From NCBI GenBank assembly GCA_003952965.2, contig RXIC02000178.1:1-64000 (forward strand): DNA of 64,000 nucleotides, written 5' to 3'. The notes beneath the pieces were generated by a model. That model was not told the origin of the DNA. It made no database searches and saw only the letters and a list, made by a program, of their open reading frames with translations. This document shows positions 39,661-52,019 of this stretch, piece after piece; position 1 is the first letter of the stretch; each line of letters starts with the position of its first letter. The position numbers and the translations under genes are program-made. The DNA is from Morella rubra (taxonomy: Eukaryota > Streptophyta > Magnoliopsida > Fagales > Myricaceae).

Positions 39661-39970
39661 TCACATTCAAATTCTTGGGCATAAAGTCCCTAATGTGTAC
39701 TTCAGGATTGCTGTTATGATAACAAGGTACCCCAAAAATATCATCCCATGTGATCAGGGAGATACTGCAGTGGGACCCTCAAACCATGCCCCAACACTAA
39801 CTCTTTAACAACGATATGATATGTCACATTCAAATTCTTGGGCATAAAGTCCCTAATGTGTACTTCAGGATTGCTGTGATGATCACAAGGTACCCCAAAA
39901 ATATCATCCCATGTGACTGGGGAGATACTGCAGTGGGACCCTTAAACCATGCCCCCAACAGGCCAACGCT
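39661..39970. repeat. 163-bp tandem duplication in MPB2C intron 3 (left)
   Basis: TCACATTCAAATTCTTGGGC begins at 39661 and again at 39824, and the similarity runs through GGTACCCCAAAAATATCATC to ACCATGCCCC. The same duplication is present in the right arm (about 46190-46500), so it predates the inverted duplication. Confidence 0.85.
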
Positions 39971-40796
39971 AACTTTGGACCCATTGGATATAACGCTGAA
40001 TTGGATTCAGACTTAATCCTTTTGTTTTCCGTTAATAAACCTGATTTATTCAAGTCAAAAGCTGGTGTCACACTCAATTTGGGAAAGTAGTATTGTATTT
40101 TCAAGTATCTCTACTTCTTTCTGTTGCTTTTCCTTTTGGGTGAAATCATAAGATGTTACTAACTGCTCTTGATTTTCAATAGATTAAACTTGCAGACAAG
40201 CAAGCTTCACTAGAAAAGATACAGTGGGAGGCAATGACATCCAACAGGAAAGTGGAGAAGCTCCAGCAAGAACTGGACACTATGCAAGGTGACATTTCAT
40301 CATTTATGGTGTTGATTGAAGGCTTGAAGAAGAGTGATTCTGCTGCATATGCTGATGATTACGACATAACACCAAATTATTTCAGTTGTCTCCCTTGTGT
40401 AAGCTCATAGTCACTACCTTCCTTTTTATCTTAGCTAACGTGTACCCTGCTTTCTTTTCTTCTTTGGATGCATGTTGGTATATATAATTATTAGTGGATA
40501 TGCAAGTGCGCTTATCTATAGCATGTGTAAAAGAACAACTCTTTGGGCCTTATTTCAATTAAGAGTCCATGCTAATTTAAAACTACTTTTAGTCTGCGGT
40601 TAAATGTAACTGTTTCTGATGGAGTTTTGGTGCATATTGGATTGATATTTTCAGCTTAAGTTTCTTCAAAGATTTGCATGTGCTCATCCAGTGTCTTATG
40701 TGTTCTTGTGCTTTATATATCTTGCACATTTCCCATTCATTTTTTGTTTTTGGAGCAATACTTCATTGGCACAAATCAAAGGATACAAAGTCCCCC

Positions 40797-40816
40797 GGGG
40801 GGGGGGGGGGGGGGGG
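40797..40816 (+). repeat. G20 homopolymer in intron 4 (left)
   Basis: Five C are followed by 20 G and then TGGTGTGGG. The right arm has a matching run of 20 C at 45343-45362 followed by five G. Long poly(G) is uncommon in plant introns. Confidence 0.85.
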
Positions 40817-41577
40817 TGGTGTGGGTCATTCCCACATTTCCATTCATTTGAACGCATGACATTCTTTTCATTACTGTTCCTAGAGCTTTGTATAGTCATC
40901 AGTTTCTTCACTCTCTCTCTCTCCACTTCAGAGTATATCCTATCGTACAACTTCTCTTAAATATTTCTTGAACATTCGACAGTAACTAAACCCATGCATA
41001 GAAGCTCAATTTGTTGCTGCCGGAAGCAACCAATTTTCTCTAAAACCATGAAAGACCTCCTATGATTTGTGAGACGGTGAGAAAATATATAATGCCAGTC
41101 TGTTCTACGTCATCTCTACTGCATTTTTTGTTGTTTGCTTCTTCTCTTCCAGTTAAACTTTGGTGTGTACTTCAAACATATATGGATGAAGAGAATCAAT
41201 TAGCGGCCATGGTGGGAGATGAATGACACATAACTTATAGGAGTAATGTTTTGACTGACATAATATGGTTTACAAGTAATTTGCCAGTAAACTGATGAGA
41301 GGAACTGGTTTGAGTCTGCCAATATGTGAAACCTGTTGTTGCCTGAGCTTGTTGGCTGTTTTATCTCTAGCGCTTCAGACATTTATGTTTGTTTAAACAG
41401 AATGATTTGGATGAGATGGAGACGCAGAGAATGGAACAAGCAAGAAAAGTTTATATTGCTGCTGTTGCTGCAGCTAAAAAAAAGCAAGATGAAGAATCTA
41501 TTGCTGCTGCTGCCAGTGCAAGGTTACATCTTCAATCATTTGTTTTAAGGCCTGAAGTTAAATCAGGAAATTCTTAA

Positions 41578-42917
41578 GCTCTTTAGAAGTATTTGCATGA
41601 TAGCCCCTTGGGTATAATGGGGGCTCACACTGTTACTTTTTTTGTTTCCATTTTATTTTTCTCCTTCCATTGTGTTGCAGGTTTGCTATTGATAACTATA
41701 CTTGGTGCTGTATGAATAGAACTTCCCTTGTTATATTGTGAACTACTAGATGGAATACTTGCATATGAGAGGGTCCCCCTCATTCCAGTTATCAATCTAT
41801 CAACTTGAAATTGTATATATTATGCGTGAGCTGTTTGAAAATGGCAGGGTCTTCTCTTTTCGTCTCTCCTGTTTCCCCCCCCCCCCCTTTTTTTTTTTCC
41901 CGGTGGGGTGAGGGGGTACTAGCTGCTTGTTGCAACGTTAATTTCCAAACTACGGTTGCTCGCAACTTTTCTAATGTCTTCAACTTAGTGGATATATAAA
42001 GGGATTTTTAGCCAGTGGTGGATTTGTTTCTCGAGGGAGGGGGGCGAATAATAAAATCACATTGCTAAAAATAACATACAAAAGTGAGAAGCTGGTAAGA
42101 TAGTAGGAAAGAAAATAGTTGAAAGTACAGATAGTTTCAAGGTGTTTTTTTTATTTAGAGTCCGATTGTTTGTTTGTACACTGCAATTTGTTTTACTTGT
42201 TTTAGGTATTTGACAAGCACTTGAAAATGAGTTGAAAGTAAAAGTTTTGAAGCACTCGATATTTATAGGTAAAAATCAGTAAACTTCTCAAGTTTTAAAA
42301 TATTTTATTTCGTCCCATATGTCTCAAAAACAAACAATTATTGTGTTCTATTTGATTTACCTGTTAAATTATATGTAAAATGATAAAAGTGTCATTTCAA
42401 GACAAAATTATTAAAATTATTTAAAAACTTATTAAAAAATAAAAAGTATATTTTTTAAATAAAAATTGAATTTGAAAGTTGCATATTATAGTTTTATATT
42501 CTTTATCTTTCCAGGTCATGTAGACACTTCTTCTTTAGTTGGTTAACAACAATTGAATTATGAGGACCAATTTTTATTTCAAAATGTACCTTATGGACCT
42601 TCACGTTAAAATCAGTACCTTAACTATTAAAATTTTGAGAAAAATTTTCATGCCACATGATAGCTTAGCTTACTATTGACATTGAAACAACAATTAAAAT
42701 TCACATGAGCATAATTCTATCCATAATTAGACGGTGTATCGATTTGTCTCAAAAATTTATGTCAAGACCTAACGGTTGAAATTGATACATTAGAGACTAA
42801 AATATCAAAAGTCTAAATTATAGGATCCGTACGATAATTAAGTCTTTCTATATAGATACGTAAATAATTATGAGTGTCAAACATCAAAAAAAAGTTTTAA
42901 AAGAATAACCAAATACT
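41578..42917. other. Downstream region of left MPB2C-like gene
   Basis: This AT-rich 3' flank leads to the centre of the palindrome. No gene is recognised. A C8-T10 tract at about 41875-41898 falls about 300 bp after the stop codon. The stretch mirrors 43243-44580. Confidence 0.5.
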
Positions 42918-43242
42918 AGTCCCGAAATTGAAATTTTTCCTAATCTTCCTTGCACTTTTTTTCATATTGTTTAAACAAAACCAGGATGGCGATGGCATTT
43001 ACTTGTAACAGAAAAAAAAAATTTAAAATTTTTTCCTTATTTGCATTTTTCCACTATGGTTTAAAAAACCTAGCAAGGCATTTACACGCAGGAAAAAAAA
43101 AATTTAATATTTTCTTTTTTCATTTTTGCATTATTTTTTAAACAAAATCAGCAAAACATTTTAAAATGTTTACTTGAAAAACTATTATTTTAGTAAAAAA
43201 AAAAATTTTCATTTAAACATTTTAAAAAAAAAATTTTTTTTT
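42918..43242. other. Spacer at centre of the inverted repeat
   Basis: These 325 bp lie between the inner ends of the arms and are not part of the symmetry. They hold about three degenerate copies of an 85-91 bp unit starting TGCAYTWTTT (42951, 43042, 43127). Each unit contains a TTTAAA-AAACC/TCAG-like core and an A-run followed by TTTAAWATTTT. Very AT-rich, no gene. Confidence 0.75.
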
Positions 43243-44580
43243 AGTATTTGGTTATTCTTTTAAAACTTTTTTTTGATGTTTGACACTCATAATTATTTAC
43301 GTATCTATATAGAAAGACTTAATTATCGTACGGATCCTATAATTTAGACTTTTGATATTTTAGTCTCTAATGTATCAATTTCAACCGTTAGGTCTTGACA
43401 TAAATTTTTGAGACAAATCGATACACCGTCTAATTATGGATAGAATTATGCTCATGTGAATTTTAATTGTTGTTTCAATGTCAATAGTAAGCTAAGCTAT
43501 CATGTGGCATGAAAATTTTTCTCAAAATTTTAATAGTTAAGGTACTGATTTTAACGTGAAGGTCCATAAGGTACATTTTGAAATAAAAATTGGTCCTCAT
43601 AATTCAATTGTTGTTAACCAACTAAAGAAGAAGTGTCTACATGACCTGGAAAGATAAAGAATATAAAACTATAATATGCAACTTTCAAATTCAATTTTTA
43701 TTTAAAAAATATTACTTTTTATTTTTTAATAAGTTTTTAAATAATTTTAATAATTTTGTCTTGAAATGACACTTTTATCATTTTACATATAATTTAACAG
43801 GTAAATCAAATAGAACACAATAATTGTTTGTTTTTGAGACATATGGGACGAAATAAAATATTTTAAAACTTGAGAAGTTTACTGATTTTTACCTATAAAT
43901 ATCGAGTGCTTCAAAACTTTTACTTTCAACTCATTTTCAAGTGCTTGTCAAATACCTAAAACAAGTAAAACAAATTGCAGTGTACAAACAAACAATCGGA
44001 CTCTAAATAAAAAAAACACCTTGAAACTATCTGTACTTTCAACTATTTTCTTTCCTACTATCTTACCAGCTTCTCACTTTTGTATGTTATTTTTAGCAAT
44101 GTGATTTTATTATTCGCCCCCCTCCCTCGAGAAACAAATCCACCACTGGCTAAAAATCCCTTTATATATCCACTAAGTTGAAGACATTAGAAAAGTTGCG
44201 AGCAACCGTAGTTTGGAAATTAACGTTGCAACAAGCAGCTAGTACCCCCTCACCCCACCGGGAAAAAAAAAAGGGGGGGGGGGAAACAGGAGAGACGAAA
44301 AGAGAAGACCCTGCCATTTTCAAACAGCTCACGCATAATATATACAATTTCAAGTTGATAGATTGATAACTGGAATGAGGGGGACCCTCTCATATGCAAG
44401 TATTCCATCTAGTAGTTCACAATATAACAAGGGAAGTTCTATTCATACAGCACCAAGTATAGTTATCAATAGCAAACCTGCAACACAATGGAAGGAGAAA
44501 AATAAAATGGAAACAAAAAAAGTAACAGTGTGAGCCCCCATTATACCCAAGGGGCTATCATGCAAATACTTCTAAAGAGC

Positions 44581-47500
44581 TTAAGAATTTCCTGATTTAA
44601 CTTCAGGCCTTAAAACAAATGATTGAAGATGTAACCTTGCACTGGCAGCAGCAGCAATAGATTCTTCATCTTGCTTTTTTTTAGCTGCAGCAACAGCAGC
44701 AATATAAACTTTTCTTGCTTGTTCCATTCTCTGCGTCTCCATCTCATCCAAATCATTCTGTTTAAACAAACATAAATGTCTGAAGCGCTAGAGATAAAAC
44801 AGCCAACAAGCTCAGGCAACAACAGGTTTCACATATTGGCAGACTCAAACCAGTTCCTCTCATCAGTTTACTGGCAAATTACTTGTAAACCATATTATGT
44901 CAGTCAAAACATTACTCCTATAAGTTATGTGTCATTCATCTCCCACCATGGCCGCTAATTGATTCTCTTCATCCATATATGTGTTGAAGTACACACCAAA
45001 GTTTAACTGGAAGAGAAGAAGCAAACAACAAAATACAGCAGTAGAGATGACGTAGAACAGACTGGCATTATATATTTTCTCACCGTCTCACAAATCATAG
45101 GAGGTCTTTCATGGTTTTAGAGAAAATTGGTTGCTTCCGGCAGCAACAAATTGAGCTTCTATGCATGGGTTTAGTTACTGTCGAATGTTCAAGAAATATT
45201 TAAGAGAAGTTGTACGATAGGATATACTCTGAAGTGGAGAGAGAGAGAGTGAAGAAACTGATGACTATACAAAGCTCTAGGAACAGTAATGAAAAGAATG
45301 TCATGCGTTCAAATGAATGGGAAAAGTGGGAATGACCCACCACCCCCCCCCCCCCCCCCCCCGGGGGACTTTGTATCCTTTGATTTGTGCCAATGAAGTA
45401 TTGCTCCAAAAACAAAAAATGAATGGGAAATGTGCAAGATATATAAAGCACAAGAACACATAAGACACTGGATGAGCACATGCAAATCTTTGAAGAAACT
45501 TAAGCTGAAAATATCAATCCAATATGCACCAAAACTCCATCAGAAACAGTTACATTTAACCGCAGACTAAAAGTAGTTTTAAATTAGCATGGACTCTTAA
45601 TTGAAATAAGGCCCAAAGAGTTGTTCTTTTACACATGCTATAGATAAGCGCACTTGCATATCCACTAATAATTATATATACCAACATGCATCCAAAGAAG
45701 AAAAGAAAGCAGGGTACACGTTAGCTAAGATAAAAAGGAAGGTAGTGACTATGAGCTTACACAAGGGAGACAACTGAAATAATTTGGTGTTATGTCGTAA
45801 TCATCAGCATATGCAGCAGAATCACTCTTCTTCAAGCCTTCAATCAACACCATAAATGATGAAATGTCACCTTGCATAGTGTCCAGTTCTTGCTGGAGCT
45901 TCTCCACTTTCCTGTTGGATGTCATTGCCTCCCACTGTATCTTTTCTAGTGAAGCTTGCTTGTCTGCAAGTTTAATCTATTGAAAATCAAGAGCAGTTAG
46001 TAACATCTTATGATTTCACCCAAAAGGAAAAGCAACAGAAAGAAGTAGAGATACTTGAAAATACAATACTACTTTCCCAAATTGAGTGTGACACCAGCTT
46101 TTGACTTGAATAAATCAGGTTTATTAACGGAAAACAAAAGGATTAAGTCTGAATCCAATTCAGCGTTATATCCAATGGGTCCAAAGTTAGCGTTGGCCTG
46201 TTGGGGGCATGGTTTAAGGGTCCCACTGCAGTATCTCCCCAGTCACATGGGATGATATTTTTGGGGTACCTTGTGATCATCACAGCAATCCTGAAGTACA
46301 CATTAGGGACTTTATGCCCAAGAATTTGAATGTGACATATCATATCGTTGTTAAAGAGTTAGTGTTGGGGCATGGTTTGAGGGTCCCACTGCAGTATCTC
46401 CCTGATCACATGGGATGATATTTTTGGGGTACCTTGTTATCATAACAGCAATCCTGAAGTACACATTAGGGACTTTATGCCCAAGAATTTGAATGTGATA
46501 TATCATATTTAGTTATTAAGTGCTGCACCTGATCATAAATGTATAAATAGGGAAAGGCAATACTACTTACCCTGTATCCGTTTGTTCCAACAGATTCAGC
46601 AATCATAGATAGTTAGTTGGCTTTTCAGAGAAAAAATATATTCCTTTGAAGATATTTATGCCAAATGTCAATTCAGAAGGATAGGCAGGACCACCTAAGA
46701 AGTTATTATTTATTTCCCAATAGTTGAGTAAGTCGATACTGACTATAAGTAGACCAAACAATGCCAAAATTTTCAAATGGACACTGACAATACTTCCTGA
46801 AATTACTTTATATTGGACTAAAGACCATAATGAATGTGAGGCTAATATGGTGACCTTGATTAATAAAAACCTTGTGGAATGTTCAATCCATCTACAACCT
46901 AGCTGCAACGTTCACATTCCCTAAGATCCGTATCAAAAACGTTATCAGCCACCATAGTGTAATGACAACCACGTGAGAATATCTGTATTATCTTGTGTAT
47001 CACTAATGAAAAAAAAAAAAACTCATTCTTGCACTCTCAATGCCAAAACCTTAGCTTTTAACTGTCAAACAATCTAAGCAATATTTGGGGGTACCTTTGC
47101 ATCAGAGAGTTGTTTCTGAGTAGACTTTATTAAGGAGTCCTTTTCTGCAGCCTGGTGTTTCAGATCGTCAAGTTTTGCATGGACAGCATTCGTCTGATTC
47201 TTTAAGATCTCCGCAGATTTCAAAAGTTCATCTTTCTCTGATAATCTTGTTTTCAGATCCTCCACTTGTTCCTTTAACATGAACAACTCTTCTCTGTCCT
47301 TTTCTGCAGCCAAAGCCCTTGATGAAAAAACCGAAAAGCTTTCGGCATCCAGGTTATTGCTAGTGTCCTTATTCTGGTCCTTTTCTCCAGTGTCCCTTTT
47401 CTTTTTCATTGGAATGGATTGAGCTCCATTCCGCCCTTTTGTTTCAGTTACCTTCAGCAGATGAAAAAAACAATATAAGCATACTTTGACGATCCATATA

Positions 47501-49770
47501 CAGCAAATTACCGCCTGCTGCAAAGCCGTAACTTTGGAAAGAACAAAACTCCTAAAACTATAAACATATCATCAGAGAGTTGGACATACAAAGAAGGGAA
47601 ACTAGCCAAACTAAAAACAAGACGAAGATTTCATAAACTGCCAAGTGTAGATGTAATCCAGAATGTTCAGTTAGATACGAACTTCAGGATTCTAGTAGAT
47701 TCTCTACAGAACTTCTTTTCATAAATGATCCAAGGCATTTATCCATGCGCACACATCTCCAGCAGAGCATATGCTAGTGGAACACAAAGGGGAGAAATAA
47801 TTCACATTAATCCAGCCCCTGTTGAAGACAATGGGTACATAGTTGCATTGCAACCTTACAACCAAATAAGTTGAAGAAATTATTTCCTCAGACCCTATTG
47901 AACCTGGGCCTTACTGGTCGATTGGGGTGCACAGGCCAAAGGGAACCATTCCTAGTTCAAAAAACCATAATTGATATGTTCAAATTGCCCACCTGCTACA
48001 ATTTTTAAATACTAACTTTACAAGGATTGTCATCACTAGCAGAACATATATCCTTATCAAATCACTGATATCATACAAGTATTCTAACTTATCTACAAGT
48101 AGATTCGACTTCTAACTAAAATGTTAAGTTAAATAACGCACAACATAAGACCTTACAAGAAACCAAATGACTTAGCTCAGACTTGTTTGAAATCTCATGA
48201 TCAGCGTTATGAGCAAGACAAAGACACCACTATATGTTGTATAGCATTTTTTTTTTAATTTAAGTAAGTTTCTACTTCACTTTATACATGATTTCTTACA
48301 ATAGTCTACAGTCTAGATAAACCAAAATTGCAAATTTTGTTCCTCTCTCTGTTTGTAATATCTGGTTCTTCATGATGTCCTACCAAAAGCACAGAAGATG
48401 ACAATGCATCTCAAGCATAAAACAAATTCATATCGACTAACTCTCCTCCTTCATTTATGGTATTAGCTTCCCACACATACAGTATATGAAGTACAATGAG
48501 AGACTTACCACTAACTAGTTTTACATCACCTCACCAAAGCCTCACTATGCCAAACCACGGGTAGACATGTGCATTTCCAACACACTTAATTGATTACAGT
48601 TTGCGGCATTATGCAAAGTAAAGTACGAATTACGTTCATCTTTCATCAGAAAGATCCATGATTTGATACTACTATGTGTACATTTCAAGCTAGTTGTTCA
48701 CAAAAAGCCGAAAAGGAATAAAGAGAATTTAGTAAGATTCCACACTTGCAACCCAGAGAGATCACAGACACCGTGGAAATGCCATCTTCCTCTCTTTAAT
48801 CTGGCTAGTAGGCACGGGTCGTACATAGCCTATTTATCGTAATCCTAACCCATGTAAAAGAAACAAAGTACATAAATGAATCGATAAAGCTGTAGATATC
48901 AAACCCCGACTATCAAACCTTACTTTTTTTGCTAAAGATTCTCTTGAAGGCGTCTTTGTGTAGATAATCGAACCCCGTCGCGTAAAAGAACTGCTTGCTT
49001 TCCGATCCTAACCAAACTCATTTTAAAAAAGTCAATAACAGAAGGAAACATAACCAAAAGAAGAGTAGAGAACGTTCATTTTCTAAAAGTGAGAAAACAT
49101 AAAGAACATGAGATCCTCAATTCTTGAAGTTTCCATCATCCAAACCGAAGAAACTAAAACCAGAAAAAAAAAAAAAAAAAAAAAAAAACTAGAAAATGCG
49201 TATCAACAATCGACGCCTTTAGCCCAAAATCACAACTAACCTTTAATCAGCGTCTTCACAAGCCTAAAGAACATTTATTTTCCTTAATTTTTTTAATATA
49301 TTTTTCCATAGCTTTTGTTCTTTCTTTCCTTTTTATACCCTTAAAATTTACAAGTAGCCATCTGCTCCAATAAATTACTGAGAAAAATCTAAGAAATTTT
49401 CGCTCACTGAAATCCCAACTAAGCAAAACCCACTTCATCAACTAACCAGCCAATTACAAAGCACCAAAAAATTTGGTTGCTTCTCTATCCCCATTTTCTC
49501 GGAAACCTGACACCGGGAAATAAAATCCGAGAAAGTTAGAGATATTACGATGAGGGACTGAACGAGAGGAACGATCTCAACAAGGTCTTTGTAGAGGACA
49601 CGATCCAAACTGCCGCTCGGACCCGTTGTGTTGGTCGTGGAGTTAGCCAGTAAGGACTCCGATCGCCGGCCACTCTGGGACGAGTTATCATCGTCCCCAG
49701 AGAGCCACGACTTTGGGTCCCCGAAATTTGGATTCTCTTGGAAATCCACGAACCGCTGCGCCTCGAACAT
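44581..49770 (-). CDS. MPB2C: MPB2C-like microtubule-associated protein, right copy (intact)
   Basis: Five exons on the minus strand: 49770-49549, 49007-48924, 47451-47095, 45976-45761 and 44757-44581. All have GT-AG junctions in phase 0, giving 351 codons before the TAA. Residues 1-74 open MFEAQRFVDFQE and include an acidic SGDDD stretch and VLYKDLVEIVPLVQSLI. Residues 75-102 carry DRKASSSFTRRGSIIYTKTP, a conserved basic family block. Residues 103-293 are Lys/Glu-rich heptad-like coiled coil. The C-terminus has an alanine-rich helix (VYIAAVAAAKKKQDEES) and ARLHLQSFV. These blocks are those of plant MPB2C, whose known members are of similar length (about 320-350 residues), bind microtubules and interact with viral movement proteins and KNOTTED-type factors. 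It faces the left copy tail to tail, with about 3 kb between stop codons. A hAT-like element ends about 480 bp upstream. Confidence 0.88.
45343..45362 (-). repeat. C20 homopolymer in intron 4 (right)
   Basis: Mirror of the G20 run at 40797-40816, with the same apparent length of 20. The flank differs slightly between arms (CCCACTTTTCCCATTC here against CCCACATTTCCATTC when the left is read in the same sense). Confidence 0.85.
46190..46500. repeat. 163-bp tandem duplication in MPB2C intron 3 (right)
   Basis: Mirror of 39661-39970, with the same two units in reverse complement. Confidence 0.85.
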
Positions 49771-49956
49771 TTCCTGCTTTTTTTTTGTGAATTTTACAAT
49801 CCGAGACAAAAGAGTTCAGCTGGAGAAGAGGTGTGAAGTAAGAGCGAGCGACTTGCAGAAAGAGAGAGCGACAAGAGCGTTGTTTTGAAAATTATTATTC
49901 TTTTCTGGACATGAATCTTCAACGGGAAGTTGCGGCCATACGAAAATGCCCCTCGA

Positions 49957-49966
49957 TTTTATATAA
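49957..49966 (-). promoter_or_regulatory. Candidate TATA box of right MPB2C-like gene
   Basis: TTATATAAAA on the minus strand, about 190 bp upstream of the start codon at 49770. It is identical to the left-arm motif. Confidence 0.5.
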
Positions 49967-50252
49967 TGCACACCCAATACCACTCTTCTGCGACTAACGA
50001 CTACTGGAGGCTTTCCTTTTTTATTTTTTTATTTTGGGTAAGTTAACGTTATAAGCACTAAGCAACTTTTCTGTAACGACTATCGGGCTTTTCATTTCCT
50101 TTTGTACGCTAAGAGAAACGTTTTTTTCTTTTCTTTAGAAAAAAATGTCTTCCGGTTCTATTTTTTCTTTCTATATATTATATATATATATATATTATAT
50201 ATATATATAAAAATATTTTTTTTTCCCTTTGGCATGCCGAATGTATTGTTAT

Positions 50253-51280
50253 TAGGGGTGGGCACCGAAAATTTCGAAGTTAAAAATGTCCAATCCGAAT
50301 CCGCATCCAAAATTTTTAGATACCGAATTTCGAATCCGAATCCGATCCGAAATACCCTTATATTCGACTCAGTCGGTCGAATCAGATTCAGATCGGATAC
50401 CGGATTCGAAGTTAGGCCAAGATTGAATCAGGGTGCTGATTGCTGACTGCTACGCAAATAAGAGGCCTAATATGACTGAAAGAAAGGGTGAAAACAATAT
50501 AACTTTAAGGATGGAGGGATCACCGAAGATGTAGAAGCGACAAAGAATCTAGAGAACAATGATACAACTGGGGAGGTAACTGCTGGAGCTGAAACTGTGG
50601 ATCAAAGCGACAGAAAGCTATTGAATTTGCCACAGAGTTCTTGGTCTCGAAGGGATGGAAACCAAAGAGCAGCAAAGACCGTAGATTTCCTCTTCTCTCA
50701 TTCTTGAGTTTTTATGTTTAAGCTTTTATGTTGGACCACAGTGATGGAAAAAGAAGAGAGATCAAAGACCCAAAAACCAAAGGCATTCTGAGAGTCCAAA
50801 AAGAAGAGGAAAGCAACAGGCAATAAAGAATGCTCTAATTGGTGAGAAGTTGTTTTCCAAAGCAGAAAGAATCAGAAATCGAGACTGGCGAGTGGCAAGA
50901 GGGGGGAGACTGGTAGCGACTAAGGGGAGACTGGCGAGTGGCGACGGCTGAGGGAGGGGGGAGACTGGCGGCGGCAAGACCTTAGTTAGGATTAGGTTTT
51001 CTCAAAGGGGCTGGAATTTGAGAGGGAGAGTGAAATCGTGAATGAGAAAGAGGGGGGGTGAGGTGAAACGCGTAGGAGGGAGGAGGGATTAAACGCGTGT
51101 TTAACTAAGTGATGAAATTCAGGTTGGGTCGGTTAAATTCGGATATATATCCGACTCCGACTTGAATACTAGTTTCTCTTATAGGAACTATCCAAATCCG
51201 AATCCGGATCTGTCACCATTCGACCCAATTGGGTCAATACGGGTCGGGGAGTCGGATCAAGCTATTTTTGCATAGCCCTA
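50253..51280. mobile_element. Non-autonomous hAT-like element upstream of MPB2C (right)
   Basis: Mirror copy of 34895-35912, with ends TAGGGGTGGGCACCG and ...TTTTTGCATAGCCCTA. It is about 10 bp longer than the left copy because of small indels; one is visible near 50900-50995, where the GGGGAGACTGGCG repeats and neighbouring bases differ. Confidence 0.7.
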
Positions 51281-51288
51281 CATGTTAT

Positions 51289-52019
51289 GGCTCTGTGAGA
51301 ACGCTAGAGCGCAAAACTGTGACTTTAGATGTGTGCCTGCCGCTAGTGGAGGGTGGTGGCGCATGTGGCGGCTCTGACTACTAGTGATGGAGAACCAAAT
51401 CGTGAGCTCTCTCAGCTCTTAGGAGAACCCGATGAAGAACCTTGTGGAGGATGCTATGTGATACAAAGATGAGTGATTTTTTTCTTTGTTGGTCAAGATT
51501 TGAGTGATTACGCCTTTCATATAAAAAGTACTACTACTTATAATTTCGAGTACATCTACAATTATTTCTCAAAACATTAACTTAATAAACCGTCGAATTA
51601 AATCAACTCGTCTAAATTCTTCCACCCCTAAACGTGAGATCTTCTCTTTCAATTGGATTCTAGGCAAAGCTAAAACAAAAATAATAATTATTTATAGAGA
51701 TAAATGTCAAATTGAACTATGTGGTATACGAAAAAATCGATTTGGTCCATGGAATACCAAAATCATAAAATTAGTCCCCATGTTTCCTAACTCATATGTT
51801 GTTGATCCTCTCACCCCATTCCGATTACTCCATTGCCGGAATTTACTCCACGTAAGCCCTCAATACCACCTGTTTATCCAAGTTGGCTTTGCCAAGTCAA
51901 AAAAATAATATGCCAGCTTGGTCCCTCTTTTCTCACTTGACCCACCTAACACCTTCCCCCCACCCACACAAACCTTTTCTCCAAAGCATCTCTAGCTCAT
52001 ACTTCTCAAGCCCTCGTAC
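51289..52019. other. Intergenic between two hAT elements, right arm
   Basis: Mirror of 34158-34886. No gene recognised. Confidence 0.5.

Larger units (their letters stand above)
36390..41577 (+). pseudogene. MPB2C: MPB2C-like microtubule-associated protein, left copy (broken)
   Basis: Five exons: 36390-36611, 37151-37234, 38708-39064, 40183-40398 and 41401-41577, all with GT-AG junctions and phase 0. Exons 1, 2, 4 and 5 encode the same residues as the right copy. Exon 3 differs: near 38876-38882 the left copy has two extra bases (GTTGTCATCATG against GTTGTTCATG), giving a TAA at 38885-38887. Near 38912 it lacks two bases (AACAATTATC against AACAAGATTATC), which restores the frame. Exon length is therefore unchanged but the product would stop after about 160 residues. 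The change is either true pseudogenisation or a local consensus error. The family, as known from tobacco and Arabidopsis MPB2C, binds microtubules and interacts with viral movement proteins and KNOTTED-type homeodomain proteins. Confidence 0.82.
29910..42917 (+). repeat. Left arm of giant inverted repeat (~13 kb)
   Basis: The reverse complement of this stretch matches 43243-57447. Paired landmarks sum to nearly the same number: MPB2C exon 5 at 41401 and 44757 (86158), exon 1 at 36390 and 49770 (86160), and a frame inside the hAT at 33168 and 53011 (86179). The sum rises by about 1.2 kb only beyond 55581, where the right arm carries a solo LTR. The inner boundary is at AAATACT (42911-42917), mirrored by AGTATTT (43243-43249). 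The outer boundary is near 29910, inside the hAT terminus. Inner parts appear nearly identical and the outer hAT end is clearly more diverged. Confidence 0.95.

Noticed and set aside
40674-40960. Open frames with runs of glycine or proline
   Set aside because: They are produced by the G20 homopolymer in MPB2C intron 4.
42000-42060. CAGTGGTGGATTTG followed by a G-run, considered as a transposon end
   Set aside because: It resembles the start of some plant elements, but no matching second end or target duplication was found.
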